Shown piece by piece: positions 37,151-46,569 of a DNA stretch of 64,000 nt. The stretch covers positions 1 through 64,000 of the forward strand of contig CAMQWJ010000004.1 of NCBI GenBank assembly GCA_947038515.1, read 5' to 3'. The stretch comes from an uncultured Fusobacteriaceae bacterium (lineage in GTDB: Bacteria > Fusobacteriota > Fusobacteriia > Fusobacteriales > Fusobacteriaceae). Position 1 is the stretch's first letter. Every line of letters starts with the position of its first letter. Position numbers and translations under genes: made by a program. The notes beneath the pieces are model-generated. The model saw only the letters and a program-made list of their open reading frames with translations. It ran no database searches and was not told the origin of the DNA.

Positions 37151-38533
37151 TTATTCTACCATCCTTTCTATTACTTCTTCTAGATTTTTCAAGTAAATCA
37201 ATTTTAGCTTATAACTATTCTTCTCTATCTCTTTTTTATTAGAAATTGGAACATAAACTCCTTTAAAACCTAATTTTTCTAATTCTCTAAGTCTTTTGTC
37301 TATGAAAAATACTTTTCTAATTTCACCACGAAGTCCTAGTTCTCCAATTGCTGCTATTTTTTGACTTATGGGAATCCCTCTATACATAGATAATATTGAT
37401 ATTACAACACCTAAATCTCCAGCTGGATCTTTTATAGTTATTCCACCTGGTACATTTACAAATAAATCTTTCATTCCTAGATTCATTTTCCCAATTTTCT
37501 CTCCAATAGCAGTTAATATTTGAATTCTATTCCTATCATAGCCCTGAACTATTCTTTTGGGAATCCCTATATTCATATCTGTAATTAAAGCTTGAATTTC
37601 TAATAAAAAAACTTTTGTTCCTTCCAGAATTGGGACTACCATACTCCCTATATTCTTTTCTTCTCTTTCACTCAAAAAAAATTCAGATGAATTTTTAACT
37701 TCTCTCAAACCAGCTTCTTCCATACTAAAAACTGCTAGTTCATTAGTTGAGCCGAATCTATTTTTACTACTTCTTAGTATTCTATAAAATAATCCTTCTT
37801 CCCCTTCAAAACTAAAAACTGCATCTACAATATGTTCCAACAATTTGGGACCTGCAAGTTTTCCTTCTTTTGTAATATGTCCAACAATAAAAAAAGGGAT
37901 ATTTAAACTTTTAGCTAACTCAACTATCTTCATTGTACATTCTTTAATTTGAGTTGGTGTTCCTGGCATGGAATCATAAGTAGAATTATATATTGTTTGT
38001 ATGGAATCTATTACAACAACTTTTGGTTTCTTTAAACTTATATATTCATAAATATTAGTCATATCAGTTTCAGACATTAAAAATATATTATCATGTGTTA
38101 CACCTAATCTTTTTCCTCTATTTTTTATTTGCATAGGAGACTCTTCACCTGATATATATAAAACATCACCGTATTTAGTATATTCTCCAATTAGTTGAAG
38201 TAATAATGTTGACTTTCCTATTCCTGGATTTCCCGTAATCAAAACAACTTCCCCTTTCACAAGTCCACCACCTAAAAGACGGTCAAACTCGCTAATTTCA
38301 GTAGTATATCTAAAGTTTTCTTCAATTATTACATCTTGAAAAGAAAATACTTTTTTACTACTTTCATTTATATTGGTAAGTTTTTTATTTATATTACTAG
38401 TACTTGTGCCACTTTTTATTTCTACCTCTTCAACAAAACTTCCCCATTCACCACATTCAGAGCATTTTCCCATCCATTTTAAAGTTCTATAACCACACTC
38501 TCCACAAATATAAAAGCTCTTATTTTTAGCCAT
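37151..38533 (-). CDS. radA: DNA repair protein RadA
   Basis: A RecA-like helicase that promotes branch migration in recombination. The N-terminal C4 zinc finger is CGECGYRTLKWMGKCSECG. Walker A is GNPGIGKST, and the RadA-specific KNRFGSTNELAVF follows. The C-terminal Lon-protease-like domain includes DLGVVISILSMYRG. The 460-residue length is typical. It precedes disA, whose activity RadA modulates in Bacillus. Confidence 0.96.
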   Translation of the reverse strand: MAKNKSFYICGECGYRTLKWMGKCSECGEWGSFVEEVEIKSGTSTSNINKKLTNINESSKKVFSFQDVIIEENFRYTTEISEFDRLLGGGLVKGEVVLITGNPGIGKSTLLLQLIGEYTKYGDVLYISGEESPMQIKNRGKRLGVTHDNIFLMSETDMTNIYEYISLKKPKVVVIDSIQTIYNSTYDSMPGTPTQIKECTMKIVELAKSLNIPFFIVGHITKEGKLAGPKLLEHIVDAVFSFEGEEGLFYRILRSSKNRFGSTNELAVFSMEEAGLREVKNSSEFFLSEREEKNIGSMVVPILEGTKVFLLEIQALITDMNIGIPKRIVQGYDRNRIQILTAIGEKIGKMNLGMKDLFVNVPGGITIKDPAGDLGVVISILSMYRGIPISQKIAAIGELGLRGEIRKVFFIDKRLRELEKLGFKGVYVPISNKKEIEKNSYKLKLIYLKNLEEVIERMVE

Positions 38534-38541
38534 TTTACCAC

Positions 38542-39030
38542 CTATTTTTTAGTTTGTAGTTTCTCTAAAATTTTATTTTCTATACTTGAGTCTACATATT
38601 TTTCTAAATTTCCACCATTTAATGCAATTTCTCGTACCATTGTAGAGCTTATATACATTTGCTCTCTTGAGGCAGGTAAAAAAACAGTTTCTATTTCACC
38701 ACCTGATAAATCTTTATTTACAAGAGCCATTCCCAACTCATACTCATAGTCACTTACTGCTCTTAACCCTCTTATTATCAAATTACATTTATTTTTTTTC
38801 ATAAAATCAACAAGTAACCCTTCATAATTTTCTACTTGAATAGATTTTTTTTCTTGAAAAATTTTTTTTATCATCTCTGTTCGCTCTACCAAAGAGAACA
38901 TATATTTTTTATTAGGATTATTTAAAACTAAAATAATAAGCTTATCTACAAGTCCTTTTGACCTTTCTAATATTTCAATATGACCTTTTGTAAGAGGATC
39001 AAAACTTCCAGAATACACTCCTATTTTCAT
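38542..39030 (-). CDS. coaD: Phosphopantetheine adenylyltransferase
   Basis: Converts 4'-phosphopantetheine and ATP to dephospho-CoA. The 162-residue nucleotidyltransferase has YSGSFDPLTKGHIEI with the T/HxGH motif, RGLRAVSDYEYE, and the ISSTMVREIA motif. It overlaps the radical SAM gene by four bases (ATGA). CoA supply fits an operon that also makes acyl carrier protein, which carries phosphopantetheine. Confidence 0.96.
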   Translation of the reverse strand: MKIGVYSGSFDPLTKGHIEILERSKGLVDKLIILVLNNPNKKYMFSLVERTEMIKKIFQEKKSIQVENYEGLLVDFMKKNKCNLIIRGLRAVSDYEYELGMALVNKDLSGGEIETVFLPASREQMYISSTMVREIALNGGNLEKYVDSSIENKILEKLQTKK

Positions 39031-40055
39031 TTTTCCTCCATAGAATTTAAAATATTTTTTCTTGTATACCTCTTCCCATTTATTAAAAACTCATCTAATC
39101 TTAGGTTATTATCTATTTTAATTCTTAACTCTTTTAATCTAATTTTGTTTATTCCCTTTATTCCAACTATTTTAGATATATTTTTTTCATTAGCAATCAC
39201 TTCTAAAATCTCTAATTTTTTACTATTAATTTTTTTTAAAAATTCATAATAAATTTCTCCCTCCAACAGTTCACGAAAGGCAGGATGAAAAGGTCCAGCT
39301 ACTATTATCCCCTCTTTTCTAAGGTCTTCCGATGGTTGAAGTCCTACTCTTATTATTTCAATATCTTCAGTTTCAATCATGGAATATATTTTTGTTCCTA
39401 TTTTAACACTCTCTTCTAGTGTTAATGGAGTATATGTTCCATCTCTGTACATTTCCTCCATTTTAGTATCTTTCAAGACTAAAGCAGGATATATTCTCAC
39501 CATATCAGGTTTTAAGTTAATTGTTTTTTTTGCTGTTTCATATTCTATCTCTGAATTTGAACCTGGTAACCCTATCATTAATTGAATTCCCAACTTAATA
39601 TTATTTTTTTTTATTAATTTACTAGCATTCTCAACTTCTTCTACTAAATAATTTCTTTCAGTTAAATCTAATACTTTTTGATTCAACGATTGCACGCCCA
39701 GCTCAATTACTTTTACACCATAATATTTCAACTGATCTAAAATATCCTGATTTATAGAATCTGGTCGTGTCGATATCCTAATTCCATTTATTTTTTTTGA
39801 ATCTATAAATGGTTTTACAATTTTCAAATATTCATTTTGTAATTCAAAAGATATTCCTGTAAATGTTCCACCAAAAAAGGCAACCTCTTTATGCCCTGCC
39901 TCTGGAAGAAATTCTAAATATTCTTCAATTATTTTTTTTACTTCTTTAGGAGTTATATCAGTTTCTATTCCATTTATTTTTTCTTGATTACAAAATACAC
40001 AAGAATTTGGACACCCTATATGATTAATAAAAATTGGGATATTATAGTGTTTCAT
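39027..40055 (-). CDS. Radical SAM protein (Elp3-like)
   Basis: The 342-residue protein has the radical SAM cluster motif CPNSCVFC near residue 15, the AdoMet-contact region EVAFFGGTFTGI, and LGVQSLNQKVL and IQLMIGLPG, typical of the Elp3/MiaA/NifB-type barrel. It resembles the Elp3-like proteins encoded next to rnc in many Clostridia, but lacks a visible acetyltransferase domain. The substrate is unknown; tRNA modification is a reasonable guess. It is tightly packed between rnc and coaD. Confidence 0.85.
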   Translation of the reverse strand: MKHYNIPIFINHIGCPNSCVFCNQEKINGIETDITPKEVKKIIEEYLEFLPEAGHKEVAFFGGTFTGISFELQNEYLKIVKPFIDSKKINGIRISTRPDSINQDILDQLKYYGVKVIELGVQSLNQKVLDLTERNYLVEEVENASKLIKKNNIKLGIQLMIGLPGSNSEIEYETAKKTINLKPDMVRIYPALVLKDTKMEEMYRDGTYTPLTLEESVKIGTKIYSMIETEDIEIIRVGLQPSEDLRKEGIIVAGPFHPAFRELLEGEIYYEFLKKINSKKLEILEVIANEKNISKIVGIKGINKIRLKELRIKIDNNLRLDEFLINGKRYTRKNILNSMEEK

Positions 40056-40748
40056 TTATAACCCCATTTTTTTTATAATTTCTCTAGCTGCTGCTTGTTC
40101 TGCTAATTTTTTATTGCTACCTACTCCATGTCCTTTAATATCTGTACCTATCTCAACGTTAATTCTAAATTCTTTCTTATGATCTGGCCCACTTTCATCT
40201 ACAACAGTATATTTAGGTACCACCTTATATTCTTTCTGTGTATATTCTTGTAATATTGTTTTATAATCCAATATTTCTTCAACAGTTTCAGCATTATCTA
40301 TCCAATATGTCATGTATTTTAAAGCTATCTCTTTCGTAGACTCAAAATTTGAGTCTAGATAAATAGCACCTAATAAGGATTCAAAAACATCACCTAATAT
40401 TGAACTTCTTCCTCTTCCACCAGTAATCTCTTCCCCTTTACTCATAAGAAGATATTCTCCCAACTCTAATTTTCTAGATATTTTAACTAATACAGGCTCA
40501 CTTACAACCATTGCTTTTATTTTAGCAAGTTCACCCTCTGCAGAACTAGGGAGTTTTTTATATAAATATTCTGTTACAACAAGATCTAAAACTGCATCTC
40601 CCAATAACTCCATTCTTTCATTACTGATATCCTTATACTTTTTATGCTCATTCCCAAAAGATCTATGGATCAAGGCTGTTTTTAGAAGATTTCTATCTTT
40701 GAACACATAACCAATTTTTTTTTCTAATCCTTCTAAATTATTGTTCAT
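40056..40748 (-). CDS. rnc: Ribonuclease III
   Basis: Cleaves double-stranded RNA in rRNA and mRNA processing. The nuclease domain shows ERMELLGDAVLDLVV with catalytic acidic residues and DVFESLLGAIYLD. A C-terminal double-stranded-RNA-binding domain ends with GVGSNKKLAEQAAAREI. It has 230 residues from the ATG at 40748. The ATG three codons upstream is only two bases from GAGGAG, so the inner start is preferred, though not certain. Confidence 0.94.
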   Translation of the reverse strand: MNNNLEGLEKKIGYVFKDRNLLKTALIHRSFGNEHKKYKDISNERMELLGDAVLDLVVTEYLYKKLPSSAEGELAKIKAMVVSEPVLVKISRKLELGEYLLMSKGEEITGGRGRSSILGDVFESLLGAIYLDSNFESTKEIALKYMTYWIDNAETVEEILDYKTILQEYTQKEYKVVPKYTVVDESGPDHKKEFRINVEIGTDIKGHGVGSNKKLAEQAAAREIIKKMGL

Positions 40749-40766
40749 CGTATCCATTCTCCTCTA

Positions 40767-42032
40767 TTACACATATTTTCTTAATACAATAACACCATTA
40801 TGTCCTCCAAAACCAAGTGAAGTTGATATTCCAACATTAATATCTTTTTTTATCATTTTATTTGGAACATAATTTAAGTCACACTCTGAATCTGCTAAAA
40901 CATAGTTTATTGTTGGTGGAGCAATTCCGTCTCTTATTGCTAATGATAATATTGCTGCCTCTATTCCTCCTGCACCGCCTAAACAATGTCCTGTTCCACC
41001 TTTAGTAGAAGATACTAAGATGTTTTTAGCATGTTCTCCAAAAACTGTTTTTATTGCAGCAGTTTCATTCTTATCATTGGCTGGTGTAGAAGTTCCATGT
41101 GCATTAATATAATCAACTTTATTTAAATCTAACTTTGCTTCTTCCAGTGCGATTTTCATTGCCCTTACAGCTCCTGTTCCACCTTCAACTGGTGATGTTA
41201 TATGATAAGCATCACAAGTCTCTCCATATCCTACTATTTCTGCATATATTTTAGCTCCACGTTGCTTAGCAGTTTCTAATTCTTCTAATATTAAAACTCC
41301 TGCTCCTTCTCCCATAACAAACCCATCTCTATCTGCTGTAAAAGGTCTTGAAGCCGTCTTTGGGCTATCATTTCTTGTTGATAATGCTTTCATTCCTGCA
41401 AAAGCATTTAGTGCAAATGGAGTTATTGAGGCTTCTGTTCCACCAACTATCATAGCTTTGGCTCTTCCACTTTTTATAATTTCAAAACCGTCTCCTATAG
41501 CATGTGTTCCTGCTGAACAAGCAGTGTTAACAGACTTATTAGGTCCCTGTGCACCATAATAAATTGCAACATTACCTGAAGCCATATTACCTATCATTGC
41601 TGGGATTGTAAAAGGTGACATTCTTGTAAAACCTTTCACAGTCATATTTGTATACTGCTCTTCAAAAATTTCTATTCCGCCTATCCCTGTTCCGATTATT
41701 ACACCTGTTGTCTCTTTATTAGAATCATTTATTATAAAGTTTGAATCTTCTAATGCCATTTTTGTTACTGCTATGGCAAATTGTGTATTTCTAGCTAATT
41801 TTTTAACTTCTTTTTTTTCTATGCCATAATTAGTTGGATCAAAGTCTTTAACTTCAGCACCAATTTTAACAGGCATTTCTGTTGTATCAAAAACTTTTAT
41901 ATAGTCAACTCCTGTTTCACCGTTATTTAGTCTTGTCCAAGTTTCTTCTGCAGTATTCCCTAAAGAAGTTACCATTCCTATTCCTGTTATTACTACTCTT
42001 TTTTCTTTATTATCTTCTATTTTATAATTCAT
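40767..42032 (-). CDS. fabF: 3-oxoacyl-ACP synthase II
   Basis: Elongating beta-ketoacyl-ACP synthase of type II fatty acid synthesis. The active-site cysteine is in VNTACSAGTHAIG, and the histidines in NAHGTSTPANDKNE and GGTGHCLGGAG. It has 421 residues from the ATG at 42032 behind GGAGGAAAAT. It follows acpP and precedes rnc. Confidence 0.96.
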   Translation of the reverse strand: MNYKIEDNKEKRVVITGIGMVTSLGNTAEETWTRLNNGETGVDYIKVFDTTEMPVKIGAEVKDFDPTNYGIEKKEVKKLARNTQFAIAVTKMALEDSNFIINDSNKETTGVIIGTGIGGIEIFEEQYTNMTVKGFTRMSPFTIPAMIGNMASGNVAIYYGAQGPNKSVNTACSAGTHAIGDGFEIIKSGRAKAMIVGGTEASITPFALNAFAGMKALSTRNDSPKTASRPFTADRDGFVMGEGAGVLILEELETAKQRGAKIYAEIVGYGETCDAYHITSPVEGGTGAVRAMKIALEEAKLDLNKVDYINAHGTSTPANDKNETAAIKTVFGEHAKNILVSSTKGGTGHCLGGAGGIEAAILSLAIRDGIAPPTINYVLADSECDLNYVPNKMIKKDINVGISTSLGFGGHNGVIVLRKYV

Positions 42033-42132
42033 ATTTTCCTCCATAATTTTTTTATTTTAATACTCTTTACTATGTTTATTAAATTAATAGATACAAATAA
42101 AGGGGTATAAAAATACCCCTTCTTTCTACCTA

Positions 42133-42354
42133 TTATTTAGACTCAATATAAGTTACAACATCTTTTACTGTTTTAATTTTTTCTGCATCTGCGTCTGGTA
42201 TTTCTACGTCAAACTCTTCTTCAAAAGCCATTATTAATTCAACAGTATCTAATGAATCTGCACCTAAATCTTCAACGAAATTTGCTTCTAATACTACTTG
42301 CTCAGGTTCAACACCTAATTGCTCTACCACTATTTCTTTAATTTTTTCTAACAT
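42133..42354 (-). CDS. acpP: Acyl carrier protein
   Basis: The 73-residue acidic four-helix protein carries growing acyl chains on a phosphopantetheine arm attached to the serine of [12 protein letters not shown]. Its N terminus [15 protein letters not shown] and the acidic helix [17 protein letters not shown] are typical. It lies between fabD and fabF in the usual order. Confidence 0.97.
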   Translation of the reverse strand: MLEKIKEIVVEQLGVEPEQVVLEANFVEDLGADSLDTVELIMAFEEEFDVEIPDADAEKIKTVKDVVTYIESK

Positions 42355-42418
42355 ATTTCCTCCTATTATCTACTTTTATTTTAATACTAGTACTTTTATT
42401 AAATTGTACTCTTCTATT

Positions 42419-43333
42419 TTACAACAAATTTTCAAAATCTTCAAGCTTTTCTATATTTTTCACTTCTATTTCTTTATCTATTTTTTTTATTAATCCAGAC
42501 AAAACTTTCCCTGGCCCTATTTCATATATTTTTTTTACTCCTAATTGTTTTAATTTTTCTATTGTTTCAACCCATCGAACAACTCCAAAACTTTGAAGAT
42601 ATAACTCTTCTTCTAAACCTTGTGAATTTACAATCTCTTTAGCACTAGTATTCCCAATCACTGGAATTAATGATTCTTTAAATTTAAAACTTTTTAATTT
42701 TTCTTTTATTTTTTCTCCTGCAGGTTCCATAAGAGAAGAATGAAAAGGACCTGAAACAGATAAAATAATAGCTCTTTTCGCTCCATTTTCTTTTAATAAC
42801 TCACAAGCTTCTTGAATTGCCAATTTTTCTCCTGCAATTACTGTTTGGTTAGGTTCATTGAAATTTACTGCTTCTACTATTCCTGATACTTCTTTTAAAA
42901 TATTTTTTATTTTTTCAGACTCCATTCCTAAAACAGCTGCCATACCACCATCAACTTTTTCTGAAATTTCATGCATTATCATTCCTCGATAAGCAGTTAA
43001 TTCTACACTTTCTTCTAATGTTAAGAATCCTGAAGAAGCAATTGCTGCATATTCTCCAACAGAGTGTCCAGCTACATAATCTGGTTCTATTCCCTTTTCT
43101 CTAACTAATTTTTCCAAAACTAAGCTTAAAGCAACTATTGCTGGTTGTGTATTTTTTGTTTTTTTTAATTCTTCTTCTGTCCCATTAAACATTATTTCTT
43201 TTAAATCAAAATCTAAACTACCAAAAATTAGATCAAAAGCTTTTTTTGCACTTTCATTATTTTCATATAGTTCTTTTCCCATTCCAACATATTGAGAACC
43301 TTGACCTGGAAAAACAAAAGCAATTTTTGACAT
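42419..43333 (-). CDS. fabD: Malonyl-CoA:ACP transacylase
   Basis: Transfers malonyl groups from CoA to ACP. The FPGQGSQYVGMG start, the catalytic serine in GHSVGEYAA, and the conserved histidine in SGPFHSSLMEPA are present. It has 304 residues. It sits between fabH and acpP. Confidence 0.96.
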   Translation of the reverse strand: MSKIAFVFPGQGSQYVGMGKELYENNESAKKAFDLIFGSLDFDLKEIMFNGTEEELKKTKNTQPAIVALSLVLEKLVREKGIEPDYVAGHSVGEYAAIASSGFLTLEESVELTAYRGMIMHEISEKVDGGMAAVLGMESEKIKNILKEVSGIVEAVNFNEPNQTVIAGEKLAIQEACELLKENGAKRAIILSVSGPFHSSLMEPAGEKIKEKLKSFKFKESLIPVIGNTSAKEIVNSQGLEEELYLQSFGVVRWVETIEKLKQLGVKKIYEIGPGKVLSGLIKKIDKEIEVKNIEKLEDFENLL

Positions 43334-43369
43334 TCTATTCTCTCCTTTTAAATCAATAATTTTTTTTTA

Positions 43370-44362
43370 TTAATAACACCACTTCATAATTATAGAACCA
43401 AATGTTAAACCACCACCAAATCCTGTAATTGCTATAATATCACCTTTTTTTATTAACTTCTTTTCCAAGGCTTCATCTAGTGCAATTCCAATTGAAGCTG
43501 CTGAAGTATTTCCAACTTTACTTAAATTTAAAAAGAATTTTTCCATTGGAACTTCTATTTTTTTAGAAGCTGCCTCTATTATTCTTCTACTTGCTTGATG
43601 TGGAACAATCAAATCAATATCTTCACTTTTTAAATTTGCTAATTTCAAAGCTTCTAATGTAGCTGTAGGTAGTGCTTTTACTGCAAATTTAAAGACCTCT
43701 TGCCCTTTCATTCTAAGAAAATGTTCTTTCCCTTCTAAAGTAGCTGCTGTTGTCCCATGAAGACTTCCACCACTTTTTATTCCTAATGTCTCTTTTAAAT
43801 CTCCGTCAGCTCCTAAATGAGTAGACAAAAGACCAAATCCTTCCTCAACTTCACTTACGATTGCTGCTGCTGCCCCATCACCAAAGAGTACAGCTGTATT
43901 TCTATCACTCATGTCTAGTATGCTGGAAAGAACTTCTGCACCTATTACCATTACTTTCTTATAAGTTCCTATTCCAACCAATCCCTTTGCAACTGTTAAA
44001 CCATATATAAATCCTGAACATGCTGCCCCTAAATCCATAGCAGCGGCATTAATTGCTCCTATTTTTTTTTGAACTACACAAGCTGTAGAAGGAATTTGAT
44101 AATCTGGAGTACAAGTTGCTACAATTATCATATCAATTTCTTCAATAGAGACATTCGCACATTTTAAGGCTCTTTTTGCAGCTTCAACAGCTAAGTCAGA
44201 TGTCGCCTCTCCTTTTTCTACAAATCTTCTTTCTTCTATTCCTGTTCTTGTTTTAATCCATTCATCACTGGTATCCATTATTTTCTCAAGGTCAAAATTT
44301 GTTACTATTTTTTTTGGAACATATGCTCCTAATCCTATAATTCCTGATTGCTTTATTTTCAT
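43370..44362 (-). CDS. fabH: 3-oxoacyl-ACP synthase III
   Basis: Starts fatty acid synthesis by condensing acetyl-CoA (or branched primers) with malonyl-ACP. The catalytic triad is visible: Cys115 in GAACSGF, His in IVPHQASRR, and Asn in SKVGNTSAASI. It has 330 residues. No clear ribosome-binding site lies before the ATG at 44362; plsX ends 22 nt upstream, so coupled translation is likely. Confidence 0.96.
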   Translation of the reverse strand: MKIKQSGIIGLGAYVPKKIVTNFDLEKIMDTSDEWIKTRTGIEERRFVEKGEATSDLAVEAAKRALKCANVSIEEIDMIIVATCTPDYQIPSTACVVQKKIGAINAAAMDLGAACSGFIYGLTVAKGLVGIGTYKKVMVIGAEVLSSILDMSDRNTAVLFGDGAAAAIVSEVEEGFGLLSTHLGADGDLKETLGIKSGGSLHGTTAATLEGKEHFLRMKGQEVFKFAVKALPTATLEALKLANLKSEDIDLIVPHQASRRIIEAASKKIEVPMEKFFLNLSKVGNTSAASIGIALDEALEKKLIKKGDIIAITGFGGGLTFGSIIMKWCY

Positions 44363-44384
44363 ATTTTTTTATGATAAATTTATA

Positions 44385-45422
44385 CTATAAATCTATCATT
44401 TCCTCCTTATCATCATTATTTTTTATCAAGTCTTTTCCTATCTCTATCTTTATTTTTTCTACTAAATTAGCTTCCACAAACTTTGTAGCAGCCAAAATTG
44501 CATTCATTATCCCATTTTCATCAGAACCGCCATGTGCCTTTACAGAAATTTGGTTAAGTCCTAAAAAAATAGCACCTCCATATTCTGAAGAATCCATAGT
44601 TTTTCTCATTTTATTAAAAATTGGTTTCAAAATAAATCCACCTATTTTAGCTAAAAAACTTTTAAAGATCTCTTCTTTTAAAAATCCCATTATAAATTTT
44701 GCAGTTCCTTCAGTTGCTTTCAACAAAATATTTCCAGTATATCCATCAGTTACAATAACATCATATTCACCATTTAACATGAGATGTGGTTCTACATTTC
44801 CCTTAAAACATATATTTTCTTGTTCTGAAAGTAGTTCATAGCTCTTTCTCGTTAATTCATTCCCCTTACCCTCTTCACTCCCTATATTAAGAAGTCCTAC
44901 TTTTGGTTCTTTTATCTCCAGTGCTATTTCAGCATACTTAGATCCTAAAATCGCATATTGAGATAAAAATTCTGGTCTCGAGTCTGAAACTGCTCCTACA
45001 TCCAAAATTACCATATGTCCCTTTTTTGATGGGAACATTGTTGCAATACATGGTCTTAAAACACCTTTTATTCGCTTCAATTTTAGCTGACTTGCAGCAA
45101 TTAGAGCTCCAGTATTTCCTGCAGAAACGGTTGCATTTGCTTCACCATTTTGAACAAGTTCCAAAGATATATTCATAGAAGAATCTTTTTTTGCTTTAAC
45201 TGCTATCACAGGATCATCAGCCATTTCAATAACTTCTCTTGCATCTTTTATTTCTATTCTTGTTTTATCGTATTTATATTTTTCCAATTCATACTCAATT
45301 AACTCTTTTTTACCTACGAGTATTATTATAAAATCTTTTTTTTCTTCTAAAGCTTGTATTGCCCCTTTTACAGTAACCTTAGGAGCATGATCACCACCCA
45401 TGGTATCTAAAGCTATTTTCAT
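44385..45422 (-). CDS. plsX: Phosphate acyltransferase PlsX
   Basis: Makes acyl-phosphate from acyl-ACP for phospholipid synthesis (PlsX/PlsY pathway). The N-terminal ALDTMGGDHAPKVTVKGA, SAGNTGALI, DVGAVSDSRPE, LLNIGSEEGKGN and YGGAIFLGLNQISVKAHG are family signatures. It has 345 residues. It opens the fatty-acid operon behind a promoter overlapped by a long inverted repeat. Confidence 0.96.
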   Translation of the reverse strand: MKIALDTMGGDHAPKVTVKGAIQALEEKKDFIIILVGKKELIEYELEKYKYDKTRIEIKDAREVIEMADDPVIAVKAKKDSSMNISLELVQNGEANATVSAGNTGALIAASQLKLKRIKGVLRPCIATMFPSKKGHMVILDVGAVSDSRPEFLSQYAILGSKYAEIALEIKEPKVGLLNIGSEEGKGNELTRKSYELLSEQENICFKGNVEPHLMLNGEYDVIVTDGYTGNILLKATEGTAKFIMGFLKEEIFKSFLAKIGGFILKPIFNKMRKTMDSSEYGGAIFLGLNQISVKAHGGSDENGIMNAILAATKFVEANLVEKIKIEIGKDLIKNNDDKEEMIDL

Positions 45423-45456
45423 TAATTTCCTCCTAATACAATTGTTCCATCAATAT

Positions 45457-45462
45457 ATTCTA
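45457..45462 (-). promoter_or_regulatory. plsX promoter -10 element
   Basis: On the minus strand TAGAAT preceded by TGG forms an extended -10. The -35 region, 17 bp further up, is poor and lies under the inverted repeat at 45471-45498. Confidence 0.5.
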
Positions 45463-45470
45463 CCATATTT

Positions 45471-45498
45471 TAAAACTTATTTAAACATTTAAGTTTTA
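45471..45498. promoter_or_regulatory. Candidate operator: 9-bp inverted repeat
   Basis: TAAAACTTA and TAAGTTTTA are separated by 10 bp. The 28-bp dyad covers the -35 region and spacer of the plsX promoter, a typical position for a dimeric repressor of lipid synthesis. It does not match the FapR or FabT consensus I know. Confidence 0.55.
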
Positions 45499-45653
45499 TA
45501 TTAACCTTAATATTGAATTTTATACAACTCTCTTATAAAATATTATTAAGGGTTATTTTTCAATATAATTTCTAAAAAAAACTATTATAAAATAAAATAT
45601 ATAATTTTATTTTATATATTTAGGCAAAAAAGCTATTTTCCTATAATTTTTTC

Positions 45654-45682
45654 TTGACATTTTAACTTTTTTTTAGTAAACT
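45654..45682 (+). promoter_or_regulatory. yceD-rpmF promoter
   Basis: TTGACA (45654-45659), 17 bp, TAAACT (45677-45682). The start would fall about 25 nt before the yceD TTG start codon. It is divergent from the plsX promoter. Confidence 0.78.
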
Positions 45683-45714
45683 TAGTAAGTAAATATTATA
45701 TAGGGAGGTTATCT

Positions 45715-46209
45715 TTGAAACTTAAGATTTACGATTTCAAAGGGGATCAAAACTACAACAATATCAATTTTGAAGTTGAAAAAATAGATGATTTAGATTT
45801 GAAATCACCACTAAAAATCAACTTTTCTTTAAAAAGAGCATTTGTAGAAGAAGTCGGAGATGTTTTCGAAATAAATATTAGATACTCTTGTCAGATAAAA
45901 GTTGAGTGTGTGAGATGCCTAAAAGTAATTATCCAGAATTTAAGCGGAGATTTCGAATCAAAGTTTATAGATTCTAAAAACTATAAAAGACTAACAAAAC
46001 AGTTAGATTCAGAAATTGAAATTGAACCAGATTTATTTGAGGAAGCTCATGATGGAGAAATTGATGTAGTTGAACTTGTTAGAGAACAAATTTTATTGGA
46101 AGTTAATCTTTATCCAGTATGTTCTGTAAGTTGTGAAGATGATTCTGAAATAGAAAAGTATAAGGATAATGGAATCGATCAAAGATGGGCAAAGTTATTA
46201 GAACTTTAA
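45715..46209 (+). CDS. yceD: YceD/DUF177-family protein
   Basis: The 164-residue protein belongs to the DUF177 family encoded upstream of rpmF across bacteria and linked to 23S rRNA accumulation. It has the CxxC pair CVRC (about 65) and a second pair in NLYPVCSVSCEDDSE, followed by the typical ending DQRWAKLLEL. The start is TTG at 45715, six bases after GGGAGG; no ATG fits. Confidence 0.92.
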   Translation: MKLKIYDFKGDQNYNNINFEVEKIDDLDLKSPLKINFSLKRAFVEEVGDVFEINIRYSCQIKVECVRCLKVIIQNLSGDFESKFIDSKNYKRLTKQLDSEIEIEPDLFEEAHDGEIDVVELVREQILLEVNLYPVCSVSCEDDSEIEKYKDNGIDQRWAKLLEL

Positions 46210-46242
46210 GTAAAAAACCCTTAAAAATTAGGAGGTAAGAAA

Positions 46243-46425
46243 ATGGCGGTACCTAAGAAAAAAACATCAAAAGCAAAAAAGAATATGAGAAGATCACACG
46301 ATGCTTTAACTGCAACAGGTTTATCAACTTGTTCTAAATGTGGAGCACCTAAGAGATCTCACAGAGTTTGTCTTGAATGTGGAGATTACAACGGTAGACA
46401 AGTTTTAAAAACTACAGAAGCTTAA
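46243..46425 (+). CDS. rpmF: 50S ribosomal protein L32
   Basis: The 60-residue protein opens with [19 protein letters not shown] and has the zinc ribbon CSKCG...CLECG. It lies 33 nt after yceD with AGGAGGTAAGAAA as ribosome-binding site, the conserved pair. In many other bacteria plsX and fab genes follow; here they lie divergently next door. Confidence 0.97.
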   Translation: MAVPKKKTSKAKKNMRRSHDALTATGLSTCSKCGAPKRSHRVCLECGDYNGRQVLKTTEA

Positions 46426-46436
46426 TTGTTACTCTT

Positions 46437-46466
46437 AAAGAAGATAGTCATCTATCTTCTTTTTTA
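46437..46466 (+). terminator. rpmF terminator
   Basis: AAAGAAGATAG and CTATCTTCTTT pair around TCAT and are followed by T residues: a compact strong intrinsic terminator. Confidence 0.92.
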
Positions 46467-46569
46467 TTTTATAAGAATTTTGAATTCTCTGCAATAATAT
46501 GATATAATATATCATTAAATAATAAAATATAAGGTTAATAAATTTAAACCTTATTTATCGGGAGGAAAT

